A stretch of DNA of 64,000 bases from DASQPE01 sp964519805 (GTDB lineage Bacteria > Gemmatimonadota > Gemmatimonadetes > Gemmatimonadales > GWC2-71-9). A program made the position numbers and the translations under genes. This document shows positions 41,420-48,896 of this stretch, piece after piece (the first letter of the stretch is position 1; each line of letters opens with the position of its first letter). Below the pieces are notes generated by a model. That model worked only from the letters and a program-made list of their open reading frames with translations, searched no databases and was not told the DNA's origin. The DNA is taken from contig CAZFKN010000001.1 in the NCBI GenBank assembly GCA_964519805.1, positions 22,772 through 86,771 of the forward strand, written 5' to 3'.

Positions 41420-42618
41420 GCGAATGCGCTCAGGCCCGTGATGGTTTGCCCGAGGATGAGCGAGTGCATGTCGTGCGTCCCCTCGTAGGTGTAGACCGAC
41501 TCGAGGTTGGCCAGGTGTCGCATCGAGTGGTATTCCGCAAGGATGCCGTTCGCGCCCAGCAGCCGGCGCGCTTCCCGGGCGCAGTCACAGGCCATGTCGA
41601 CGTTGTTGCGCTTGGCGAGCGATACCTGCTCCGGTGTCATGGTCCCCGCGTCCTTGAGCCGGCCGAGCTGGAGCGCCAGCAGCTGCGCCTTGGTGATCTC
41701 GGTCAGCATGTCGGCGAGCCGCACCTGCTGAATCTGGGTCTGGCCGATCGGCTTCCCGAACATGATCCGGGTCTTCGCGTAGCGCACGGCCTCCTCGTAG
41801 CACGCCATCGCGGCCCCGATCGCGCCCCACGCAATTCCGTAGCGGGCCTGGGTCAGGCACATAAGCGGGCTCTTGAGCCCGCCGGACTGCGGAAGGACGG
41901 CGTCCTTCGGCAAGCGCACGTCCTCCAGGTGCAGCTCGCTCGTGTCCGAGGCGCGGAGCGAGAGCTTCCCCTTCTGATCCGTGGCCGTGAACCCCTTCGT
42001 GTCGGTCGGCACGATGAAGCCGCGAATCGACTTGGGGTCCGCGATGTCCCCCGTCTTGGCCCAGACGATCGCCACCGTGGCCTGCGACCCGTTGGTGATC
42101 CACATCTTGGTGCCGTTGAGGATCCACCCATCCGCGGTTTCGCGCGCAGTGGTGATCATGCCGGCAGGGTTGGAGCCGAAGTCGGGCTCGGTCAGGCCGA
42201 AGCAGCCGATCTCCTGTCCTCCCGCGAGCAGCGGGAGCCAACGCCGCTTCTGCTCGGCCGACCCGAAGGCGTAGATGGGGTACATGACCAGCCCCCCCTG
42301 CACCGATGCGAACGAGCGGATGCCGCTGTCGCCCCGCTCGAGCTCCTGCATGATGAGCCCGTACGCGACGTTATTGAGTCCCGCGCAACCGTACTCCTCG
42401 GGGAGATTGGCGCCGAAGAGCCCCAGCTCAGCCATGCCCGGGATCAGCTCGCGGGGGAAACGCCCGGCGACATAGCACTCGCCGATGATCGGGATGAGAT
42501 GCTCGTCCACCCAGAGCCGCACCGTATCGCGCACGGCGCGTTCCTCCTCGGCGAGGAGCGAATCGGAATCGTAGAAGTCCACGCCCGTAAAGCGGGCCGT
42601 GGAGGCCGTGGTGGTCAT
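41416..42618 (-). CDS. Acyl-CoA dehydrogenase, glutaryl-CoA dehydrogenase-like
   Basis: FAD enzyme of 400 aa that oxidises an acyl-CoA and reduces ETF. Motifs seen are CFGLTEPDFGSNPAGMITTA, KMWITNGSQATVAIVWAK, RIMFGKPIGQTQIQQVRLADM, and the C-terminal catalytic-base region SVYTYEGTHDMHSLILGQTITG. The YEGT glutamate and GLTEPDFGS form resemble glutaryl-CoA dehydrogenases most, but decarboxylation is not provable here. etfAB, ETF-QO and a TetR regulator are coded within 8 kb, giving a full path from substrate to quinone. Confidence 0.92.
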   Translation of the reverse strand: MTTTASTARFTGVDFYDSDSLLAEEERAVRDTVRLWVDEHLIPIIGECYVAGRFPRELIPGMAELGLFGANLPEEYGCAGLNNVAYGLIMQELERGDSGIRSFASVQGGLVMYPIYAFGSAEQKRRWLPLLAGGQEIGCFGLTEPDFGSNPAGMITTARETADGWILNGTKMWITNGSQATVAIVWAKTGDIADPKSIRGFIVPTDTKGFTATDQKGKLSLRASDTSELHLEDVRLPKDAVLPQSGGLKSPLMCLTQARYGIAWGAIGAAMACYEEAVRYAKTRIMFGKPIGQTQIQQVRLADMLTEITKAQLLALQLGRLKDAGTMTPEQVSLAKRNNVDMACDCAREARRLLGANGILAEYHSMRHLANLESVYTYEGTHDMHSLILGQTITGLSAFA

Positions 42619-42681
42619 CGGACTACCTCGGATCGGGGTGCTCTCTCTATGATAGTCGGCCGACGAACCGGCGGGAGGAGC

Positions 42682-43428
42682 CTACTCGTGGGAGCCTCGG
42701 TCCAGCAGTTCGGAGCCATGGCGTGCGGCTGAGCCGACGCCGCGCCGCGCGGCGGAGCCGGTGGGTCGCGCGACGGCTCGCCTGGCGGCCGGCAGGACGC
42801 CCACCTCGCGGGCCTTCCGCCGGAAGCTCGCCCCGTGATCGATCTGCCGTCCGGACTCCGCCTGCCACTGATGCACCATCTCATGGAGCATGGTGTGCTC
42901 CACCTCGCTCCAGGGATGGTCGGCGAGGTGCCGCCGACTGAGGGCGATCTCGATGGGGCGGCCGGTGCGGAGATCGACGCTCACTTCGCCGAGGCGAGTG
43001 CGCATGCGCCCCGACAGGCGGATCGGGATCTCGCCCAGTGCACCGCCGAAATGGGCGCCGTTCAGGCGCTGGTGAAGCTCACGCAGCCGGTGGAGGAGGG
43101 CCAGGTCGCCCGGGCGCGGCCGCTCAGGCGGGCGCTCGCGGGCGCGGGGCGCGTACAACTCGACCGGAAAGGCGAGAAACACGCGCTCGGCCCGTTGCCG
43201 ATCGGCTCGGCGGGCCCGGGGGTCGAGGAAGCGCACGATCGCGCCCAGGATGCGGTCGGGAGCGAAGACGTATCCCTGATGCAATCGCAGCACCAGTCGC
43301 TCGTTGAGGCTCACCATCACCGTGCGGTTCCGATGCGTGCGGACGCCGGCGACCGGCCGGAGCCCCAGCGCCGTCAGGCGGCGGGCCAATACCTCATCCG
43401 GACTCGCCAGCAGAGAGATCGACGCCAT
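42682..43428 (-). CDS. SprT-like metalloprotease domain protein
   Basis: Protein of 248 aa with the SprT/zincin motif H182-E183-x2-H186 in EHTMLHEMVHQWQAESG. It is followed by HGASFRRKAREVG, which carries the third ligand region of the family. Upstream, LHRLRELHQRLNGAHFGG and RLGEVSVDLRTGRPIEIALSRR match the SprT-like fold. The C-terminal arginine-rich tail may bind DNA. The role may be protease of DNA-protein crosslinks as for eukaryotic Spartan, or unknown; activity is inferred. The next gene upstream ends immediately before its ATG. Confidence 0.8.
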   Translation of the reverse strand: MASISLLASPDEVLARRLTALGLRPVAGVRTHRNRTVMVSLNERLVLRLHQGYVFAPDRILGAIVRFLDPRARRADRQRAERVFLAFPVELYAPRARERPPERPRPGDLALLHRLRELHQRLNGAHFGGALGEIPIRLSGRMRTRLGEVSVDLRTGRPIEIALSRRHLADHPWSEVEHTMLHEMVHQWQAESGRQIDHGASFRRKAREVGVLPAARRAVARPTGSAARRGVGSAARHGSELLDRGSHE

Positions 43429-44283
43429 CTACATGCCTCCGGCCGTCGAGACGACCGGCTCGGGCGCGGCCCGTCGCGCGAAGCTGAAGCGGTCCGACTC
43501 GACGAAGCGCCGGGGCGCCGGCTCCCAGCGATAGTTCTGCACGTGGACCACCGACGCCTCCACCCGCACGACGTTGAATACGGACGGGCGGTCGTGCCGG
43601 GAGCGAAAACTGTGAGTCCCGGCTGTGCTCACGGTCATGGCATCGACCTGTCCAGCGCCCTCCTGGTGGTCGTGACCGCACAGGACGACGTCCGCTCCCG
43701 TGGCGACGATGCGCCGTTGCGCCGAGCGCCACCAGGCGAGGCCCATCCGCCGGGAGAGCGCTCCGGGGAGGATGTTGTGGTGGATGACCAGGACGCGCGC
43801 GGCGTCCACCGGCGCCCGGGCGAACACCGCCTTCACCCGGCTGGTCTCCGACCGGGGCACGTGGCCCTTCACCGCGACATCACGCAGGTTCCAGGTCAGC
43901 GAGCCGAGCGCGACGCCATAGCTGCTCAGCGCCCCGGCGATCACCGCACCCGGGATCTCGAGCACCGGCCGCAGATCGCCGAAGTAGTGCAGGTACTTCG
44001 CATACTTCACCCGCGTACCGCGGAGTCCGAAGGGGCTCTTCCACCACTCGATGTCGTGGTTGCCGGGAATCACCAGCAGCGGCGCGTGCTCGCGGAGGCG
44101 CTGAACGAACACGACCGCGCGCTGAAATTCGCCGTGTCGGGCGCGCTGAGTCAGGTCGCCGGAGACCACGATCGCGTTCGCCCTCAGCGTCGGCACGAAT
44201 GCCTCCAGCGCTTCGGCCTGGCGGATGTCCGCGAGTCCGCCGAAGTGCAGGTCCGACAGATGAACGAGCGAGACGTCGGTCAC
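43429..44283 (-). CDS. Calcineurin-like metallophosphoesterase
   Basis: Phosphoesterase of 284 aa with the full set of metal motifs: HLSDLHFGG, VSGDLTQRARHGEF, VIPGNHDIEWW, VIHHNILPG and LCGHDHQEG. The cytosolic or membrane-associated substrate is unknown. GTG 44283 overlaps the DUF4139 stop as GTGA and gives the standard N-terminus. The protein follows the DUF4139 gene and precedes the SprT-like gene without gaps, so all three are probably co-expressed. Confidence 0.9.
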   Translation of the reverse strand: MTDVSLVHLSDLHFGGLADIRQAEALEAFVPTLRANAIVVSGDLTQRARHGEFQRAVVFVQRLREHAPLLVIPGNHDIEWWKSPFGLRGTRVKYAKYLHYFGDLRPVLEIPGAVIAGALSSYGVALGSLTWNLRDVAVKGHVPRSETSRVKAVFARAPVDAARVLVIHHNILPGALSRRMGLAWWRSAQRRIVATGADVVLCGHDHQEGAGQVDAMTVSTAGTHSFRSRHDRPSVFNVVRVEASVVHVQNYRWEPAPRRFVESDRFSFARRAAPEPVVSTAGGM

Positions 44284-45680
44284 CAGACGGCGCGGATGCG
44301 ATAGGTGAGCGCGGCTCGCCCGCGGGCGGGAACCGCCACCCGGAACCGGGTCACGGTCGAAGAGATCTTCTCCGCTGGCACCGAGCTCGACAGCACCGAC
44401 CACTCACCCGCCCGCTCTTCCCGTACTTCGATCGTAGCGGCGGAGTCGGTGGCGTTGGTCAGCGTGACCGAGTAGTCCGCCGTGACGATCGTCCGTCCGG
44501 GGGTAGCCTTGGTGGTGTCGCGTCGAGTGGTGTACGTCGTCTGTACGCGCCGAGCCGTGAAGTCGAATGCCGTGCCCGCGGCGACGCGTACGTCCTCGCC
44601 GGCCGGCGTGTGGCGGACCACGGCTTCGCCCACGAGCTGAAGGCGCCCGCTGCTGTCCGCCTGGAACAGACGGGCCACGCCGCCGGGCAGCGGCCGGTCG
44701 CCGAAATCGGTCTTCCGGGTCCGTTTGAGCGTGTAGCTCACCTCCACCGGCACCTCGGTCTCATCACCCTGCTGGGGCACGAAGCCGTAAAAGGGAAGCT
44801 GCCCGTGCACGACGTAGGCCCGCTCGAACGGAACCGAGGCCGGCTCGAAGAGCGACACCGACGTGCTGGTGCCCGGCTCCAGCGAGCTGTGCCCGGCCAG
44901 CGTGTACACGTGGAATTCGCCGACCCGCTCCTCGGAGGCCTCCTCCGACACGGGGACGGCGGCGCCCTTGAGCATGCCCATGCGGTCCATCGCGCGGGGG
45001 GGCGGAGCCGCTGCCGCCCGGCTCACTGCGCCGGCGAGCAGCTGAATTTCCGCGTCTTTGACGCGCAGGGTCTGGGAGGCCAGGACCGCCGTTCCCGTCA
45101 CCCGAGCTCCAGCCCGGCCCAGCACGGCCTGGTAGCTCGCCTGCCAATCGGCGCCGGCCGTGAAGTAGCCCACCCGGAGCTCCTTCCGCGCAGCGTCGCT
45201 CCGGAGCGCGACGCGCGCGGTCGGCTCCAGCACCACGAGGTCCTCGGACAATGCCGGCTGGCCGGGCCGGGTGAACACGATGCGACCGTCCGGCAGCCGG
45301 AAACGCTCGGGATCGACCCCGACGACGGTGCCGGTCACGGTGTCCTTGCCGCTCCGAAACAGGATGCTCTGGCCCAGCGCGCGTCGGATGGCGCTCGCCT
45401 CGTCCGTGGCCCCGTCGTAGATCGCACCGACGATCGTGACGCCCGAGTCGAGCGCGAAGAGCGTGGCCGGATCCAGCGCGCCGAGCGCCAGCCGCTGCTG
45501 TGAGGAGCCCTTGGGCACCGGGATCGACAGCGTGCGGCGGACCAGCACCCGTCCGTCGTTGTAGATCGTCAGACTGGTTTGCGCCGACAGCGCGGCCGTC
45601 GGGAGCAGGGATAAGTACACGGCGCCAAGCGCCGAGGCCAGCATGCACCGGCGGCTCGGCCCAACGCTAGAGGGGTTCAT
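44280..45680 (-). CDS. Secreted DUF4139 protein
   Basis: Exported protein of 466 aa with a signal peptide (YLSLLPTAALSAQ). The N-terminal half is beta-rich (LTIYNDGRVLVRRTLSIPVPKG), and a DUF4139 core appears near the middle and C-terminus (RVGYFTAGADWQASYQAVLG, EVPVEVSYTLKRTRKTDFGD, DYSVTLTNATDSAATIEVREE). Function unknown; probably periplasmic or surface. Overlaps both neighbours by four bases. Confidence 0.78.
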   Translation of the reverse strand: MNPSSVGPSRRCMLASALGAVYLSLLPTAALSAQTSLTIYNDGRVLVRRTLSIPVPKGSSQQRLALGALDPATLFALDSGVTIVGAIYDGATDEASAIRRALGQSILFRSGKDTVTGTVVGVDPERFRLPDGRIVFTRPGQPALSEDLVVLEPTARVALRSDAARKELRVGYFTAGADWQASYQAVLGRAGARVTGTAVLASQTLRVKDAEIQLLAGAVSRAAAAPPPRAMDRMGMLKGAAVPVSEEASEERVGEFHVYTLAGHSSLEPGTSTSVSLFEPASVPFERAYVVHGQLPFYGFVPQQGDETEVPVEVSYTLKRTRKTDFGDRPLPGGVARLFQADSSGRLQLVGEAVVRHTPAGEDVRVAAGTAFDFTARRVQTTYTTRRDTTKATPGRTIVTADYSVTLTNATDSAATIEVREERAGEWSVLSSSVPAEKISSTVTRFRVAVPARGRAALTYRIRAVW

Positions 45681-45970
45681 GGTGGCAGGAACTCCATGGC
45701 CAGACGGGTGACGATCCGCCGGATGATCAGATAGGTCACCACGACCGCGAGACCGCCATAGAGCCGCGCCGTGGGATCGGGCGGGAGCCGGAACAGCAGG
45801 TACACTCCCAGCGCGGCCGTCCCGGCGAGCGCGATCCGGCTCGACAGCCGTCGCGCGCGTCCTTCCCGCTCCCAGCGGCATTCGGGACACAGGGCGGTCC
45901 ACGCGAGTCCCGGCACCCGGCGTCCGCACTTCGCGCAGGGGACCTCAGGCAACCCGCTTAGCAACGGCAT
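45677..45970 (-). CDS. Small zinc-ribbon membrane protein
   Basis: Protein of 97 aa with a two-knuckle zinc ribbon (CAKCGRRVP... ALCPECRWE) at residues 12-32, then two hydrophobic helices (IALAGTAALGVYLLFRL and LYGGLAVVVTYLIIRRI). Function unknown. It overlaps the IDH gene by 26 bases upstream and the DUF4139 gene by four bases downstream. Confidence 0.72.
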   Translation of the reverse strand: MPLLSGLPEVPCAKCGRRVPGLAWTALCPECRWEREGRARRLSSRIALAGTAALGVYLLFRLPPDPTARLYGGLAVVVTYLIIRRIVTRLAMEFLPP

Positions 45971-46961
45971 CCCCGAACTCCTGCGTGCTCGCCGTCCCGC
46001 CGAGGTCGCGCGTGCGGAGGTTCTGCTTGACGATCACGTGCTCCACCGCGTGGCGGATCCGCGCCGCCCGATCGAGCTCGCCCACGTGGTCGAGCATCAT
46101 CGCGGCGGCGAACATCTGGGCGGAGGGGTTCGCGAGACCCTTGCCGGCAATGTCCGGAGCGCTCCCGTGCACCGCCTCGAAGATCGCGGCCTTGGTCCCG
46201 ATGTTCGCACCGGGCGCCAGGCCGAGTCCGCCGACGAGCCCCGACACCTCATCGCTCAGGATGTCGCCGAACATGTTCGTGGTCACCATCACGTCGAACT
46301 GCTCCGGCCGCATCACCAGCTGCATCGCGCAGTTGTCCACGATCATGTCGTTCGCGGCCACCCGGCCTTCGTATTCCGCGGCGACCGCGCGCCCCTGCTC
46401 GAGGAACAGACCGCTCACCATCTTGAGGATGTTGGCCTTGTGGACGATGGTCACCTTCTTCCGCCCGTGACGCAGCGCGTATTCGAATGCGTAGCGGACG
46501 ATGCGCTCGCACCCCACCCGCGTGACGATGGCCATCGATTCGCCGACCGCGCGTGGATCATTGCCCACCTGGACGAAATGCTCGACGCCGATGTAGAGAC
46601 CCTCGAGATTCTCCCGCACGAGCACGATGTCCACGTCGCTGAACCGTCCACCGGGAACGATGGTCTTGGCGGGCCGCACATTCGCGAACAGCTCGAACTC
46701 TTTCCGAAGACCCACGTTGACCGACCGGAACCCGGTGCCCACTGGCGTGGCGAGCGGCCCCTTGAGCGCGAGGCCGTTCTTCCGGATGCTCTCCACGGTG
46801 GCGTCTGGAAGCGGGGTTCCGGTGGCGTCGACCGCGGCGACGCCGGCAAGCTCCTCGTCCCAGTTGAACCCGAGCCCCGTGGCCTCGAGCACCTTCACGG
46901 TCTGCGCGGTGATTTCCGGGCCGATCCCGTCACCCGGAATGAGGGTCACGTCGTAGGTCAT
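45945..46961 (-). CDS. NAD-dependent isocitrate dehydrogenase family protein
   Basis: Decarboxylating beta-hydroxyacid dehydrogenase of 338 aa. VTLIPGDGIGPEITAQTV is the N-terminus, KGPLATPVGTGFRSVNVGLRKEF and FANVRPAKTIVPGG form the substrate pocket typical of NAD-IDH, and RENLEGLYIGVEH, KVTIVHKANILKM, DVMVTTNMFGDILSDE and EAVHGSAPDIAGKG follow. Isocitrate is favoured over isopropylmalate by the S-x-N-V-x-L-R pattern. The substrate should still be considered provisional. It overlaps genes on both sides. Confidence 0.88.
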   Translation of the reverse strand: MTYDVTLIPGDGIGPEITAQTVKVLEATGLGFNWDEELAGVAAVDATGTPLPDATVESIRKNGLALKGPLATPVGTGFRSVNVGLRKEFELFANVRPAKTIVPGGRFSDVDIVLVRENLEGLYIGVEHFVQVGNDPRAVGESMAIVTRVGCERIVRYAFEYALRHGRKKVTIVHKANILKMVSGLFLEQGRAVAAEYEGRVAANDMIVDNCAMQLVMRPEQFDVMVTTNMFGDILSDEVSGLVGGLGLAPGANIGTKAAIFEAVHGSAPDIAGKGLANPSAQMFAAAMMLDHVGELDRAARIRHAVEHVIVKQNLRTRDLGGTASTQEFGDAVAKRVA

Positions 46962-47593
46962 GGACCCGTCGTCGCGGGGGGCAGAACCGCGGCGATCGCC
47001 GCGGCGACCGCATCGCCGGGGGCGGCACCCGAGCCGTAGGTGGCCGAGCGCCAGAGCACGGCACCGGAGCGCGCGTCGGCGAGCGCCAGCGACAGATCGG
47101 CGCGGAATCCGCCGCCGGGATCGCGCGAGAGACCCATCGCCGCGGGCACCATGGCGTAGCGGCCGCCGGTCACCGCCGTCAGGCTGCGGAGCGAGCCCCG
47201 CAGCGGATCAGGGACCTTCGACAGCTTGGGCGCCCGCAGGATCGCCTGGCCCATCTGATCGGGATCGGGCACCATCCCGGGGTTTCGGCGCGCCATCTGC
47301 CGGAGGCGACGCGGGGCCACCCACTTCACTTCCGGAGCGCCCGTCTCGAACTCCTCGCTGATGACGGAGTCCGCCCAGAGCAGCAGGCGACGCCGGTCGC
47401 CCAGGATGGTGAGAGCGCTGTCCGCGCGCACCGCGGGGTCGGTCACGAGGAGCGTGAGCGGCAACAGCGCGACCGCCTCCCCCGCGATGGCATCCGTGGC
47501 GAGACCTCTCGGCGGCTGGCTCCGCGCCTGCGCGCCCGCAAGCGGCGCGGTTCCGACGACGAGCGTGAGAGCGACGGCGATCGCGAGGCGCAC
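46958..47593 (-). CDS. Exported protein of unknown function
   Basis: Not recognised. GTG 47593 gives 211 aa with a clear signal peptide (LAIAVALTLVVGTAPLAGAQA). The body has TDPAVRADSALTILGDRRRLLLWADSVISEEF and later MVPAAMGLSRDPGGGFRADLSLALADARSGAVLWRS. This resembles a small envelope protein of the type that forms TolB- or Lpp-associated beta strands, but no family can be named. It is upstream of the IDH gene with a four-base overlap. Confidence 0.65.
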   Translation of the reverse strand: MRLAIAVALTLVVGTAPLAGAQARSQPPRGLATDAIAGEAVALLPLTLLVTDPAVRADSALTILGDRRRLLLWADSVISEEFETGAPEVKWVAPRRLRQMARRNPGMVPDPDQMGQAILRAPKLSKVPDPLRGSLRSLTAVTGGRYAMVPAAMGLSRDPGGGFRADLSLALADARSGAVLWRSATYGSGAAPGDAVAAAIAAVLPPATTGP

Positions 47594-47679
47594 GGAATGA
47601 GCTCGAGCGGTGACAGGACCGGGACCGGGGAGCGTTGCGGAAAAGCTAACGACGGGATGGACGTAAGAGAACGGCGGTG

Positions 47680-48543
47680 CTACTCGAGCGAGAGGCCTCC
47701 GTCCACCGTGATCGTCTGGCCGGTGATGTGGCGTGCGCCTTCGGAACAGAGGAACGAGACCACGTGCGCGACGTCGTCCGGCTCCGCCACCCGGCCGAGC
47801 ACCGAACTCTTCTGCGCGCGCTCGATCACTTCCTTCGGGAGCATCATCATGCGCTCGGTGCGGATGAACCCCGGCGCGACGGCGTTCACGTTCACCCCGG
47901 CCGGGCCCAGCTCGACGGCGGCGGCCCGCGTGAGGCCCAGCAGCGCCGCTTTGCTGGCCGCGTAATTCGACACGCCGAAACCCGGCCGTTCGGCCTGGTG
48001 CGCGCTCACGTTCACGACCTTGCCGTAGCGCTGCCGCCGGAACGTCGGCGACACGGCGCGAATGCAGTGGAACGTCCCGGTGACGTTCGTCTCCAATACC
48101 TCGTGCCAGGCGTCCTCGGTGAGACGCCAGAGCGCACCGTCGCTCGCGATGCCGGCGTTGTTGATGAGAAAGTGGAGCCCTCCAAGCCGGGCCTTGGCGT
48201 CGCGCACGAAGGCATCGACCGCCTCGCGGTCGCGCACGTCGCAGCGGCACGCGTAGACGCCGACGCCCATGGACATGAGCGCGGTCTCGGTGAGGAGGGC
48301 CTGTTCGGTGACGTCGCGGCCGGGCAGGTTGACGTAGCAGAACCCTACGTGACAGCCGAGCCGTGCGAACTCGAGCGCGATGGCACGGCCCAGCCCGGTC
48401 GCCCCGCCGGTGACGATGGCGACCTTCCCCTGGAATCCTTCCGCAATGGCTTGCGGTTGTTCCTTTTCGGCCACGGCCCCCGCGCTTTCCGGTTCGTCCT
48501 CCCAGGAGGGCCGGTGGCCGTAGCCGAAGAATGGGGAAGGCAT
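47680..48543 (-). CDS. Short-chain dehydrogenase/reductase, FabG-like
   Basis: SDR of 287 aa from ATG 48543. After an unusual 36-residue charged N-terminal extension, the cofactor motif IVTGGATGLGRAIALEF appears, then CRCDVRDREAVDAF, LINNAGIASDGALW, and the active site with Ser in VNVSAHQ and Tyr-x3-Lys in SNYAASKAALLG. VAPGFIRTERM and ITGQTITVDGGLSLE close the domain. 3-oxoacyl-ACP reductase or acetoacetyl-CoA reductase are the most likely activities. It is divergent from cstA with repeat copy 6 between them. Confidence 0.88.
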   Translation of the reverse strand: MPSPFFGYGHRPSWEDEPESAGAVAEKEQPQAIAEGFQGKVAIVTGGATGLGRAIALEFARLGCHVGFCYVNLPGRDVTEQALLTETALMSMGVGVYACRCDVRDREAVDAFVRDAKARLGGLHFLINNAGIASDGALWRLTEDAWHEVLETNVTGTFHCIRAVSPTFRRQRYGKVVNVSAHQAERPGFGVSNYAASKAALLGLTRAAAVELGPAGVNVNAVAPGFIRTERMMMLPKEVIERAQKSSVLGRVAEPDDVAHVVSFLCSEGARHITGQTITVDGGLSLE

Positions 48544-48594
48544 CGTGGGGCCAAGGTACGGTTGGTTTGGGGGGTGGGCAAGGGAAAGCACCGC

Positions 48595-48679
48595 GTAAAC
48601 CGTGAGCAGTGAACGGTAAACGGGGCTTCAGGCTACACGCCGGAGCCCCCCTGCTGACGGTTTACTGTTCACCCTTCAC
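48595..48679. repeat. Heptad inverted-repeat element, copy 6
   Basis: Left GTAAACC-GTGAGCA-GTGAACG-GTAAACG-GGG. The centre pairs GGGGCTTC with GGAGCCCC around a loop of about 12 nt. Right CC-TGCTGAC-GGTTTAC-TGTTCAC-CCTTCAC ends at 48679. It lies between two divergent genes, 16 nt before the first copy of the cstA ATG (48696). Confidence 0.9.
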
Positions 48680-48686
48680 GCAGTTT

Positions 48687-48896
48687 ATTACCCCCATGCC
48701 CCTGACCATGCTCCCCTGGCTCGCGCTCGCCGCGGCCGGCGNNNNNNNNNNNNNNNNNNNNNNNNNNNNNNNNNNNNNNNNNNNNNNNNNNNNNNNNNNN
48801 NNNNNNNNNNNNNNNNNNNNNNNNNNNNNNNNNNNNNNNNNATTACCCCCATGCCCCTGACCATGCTCCCCTGGCTCGCGCTCGCCGCGGCCGGCG
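48687..48896. other. Scaffold gap with 55-base duplicated flanks at cstA
   Basis: 100 N (48742-48841) lie between two identical 55-base segments (48687-48741 and 48842-48896) that contain the cstA start codon. As at 40 kb, this is a k-mer overlap left unmerged. The true upstream region of cstA is therefore the sequence before 48687, including repeat copy 6. Confidence 0.92.

Noticed and set aside
9576..48679. Heptad elements as plain intrinsic terminators
   Set aside because: No T-tract follows the stems, two lie between divergent genes and two have only one arm. Copy 5 between convergent genes could still terminate transcripts.
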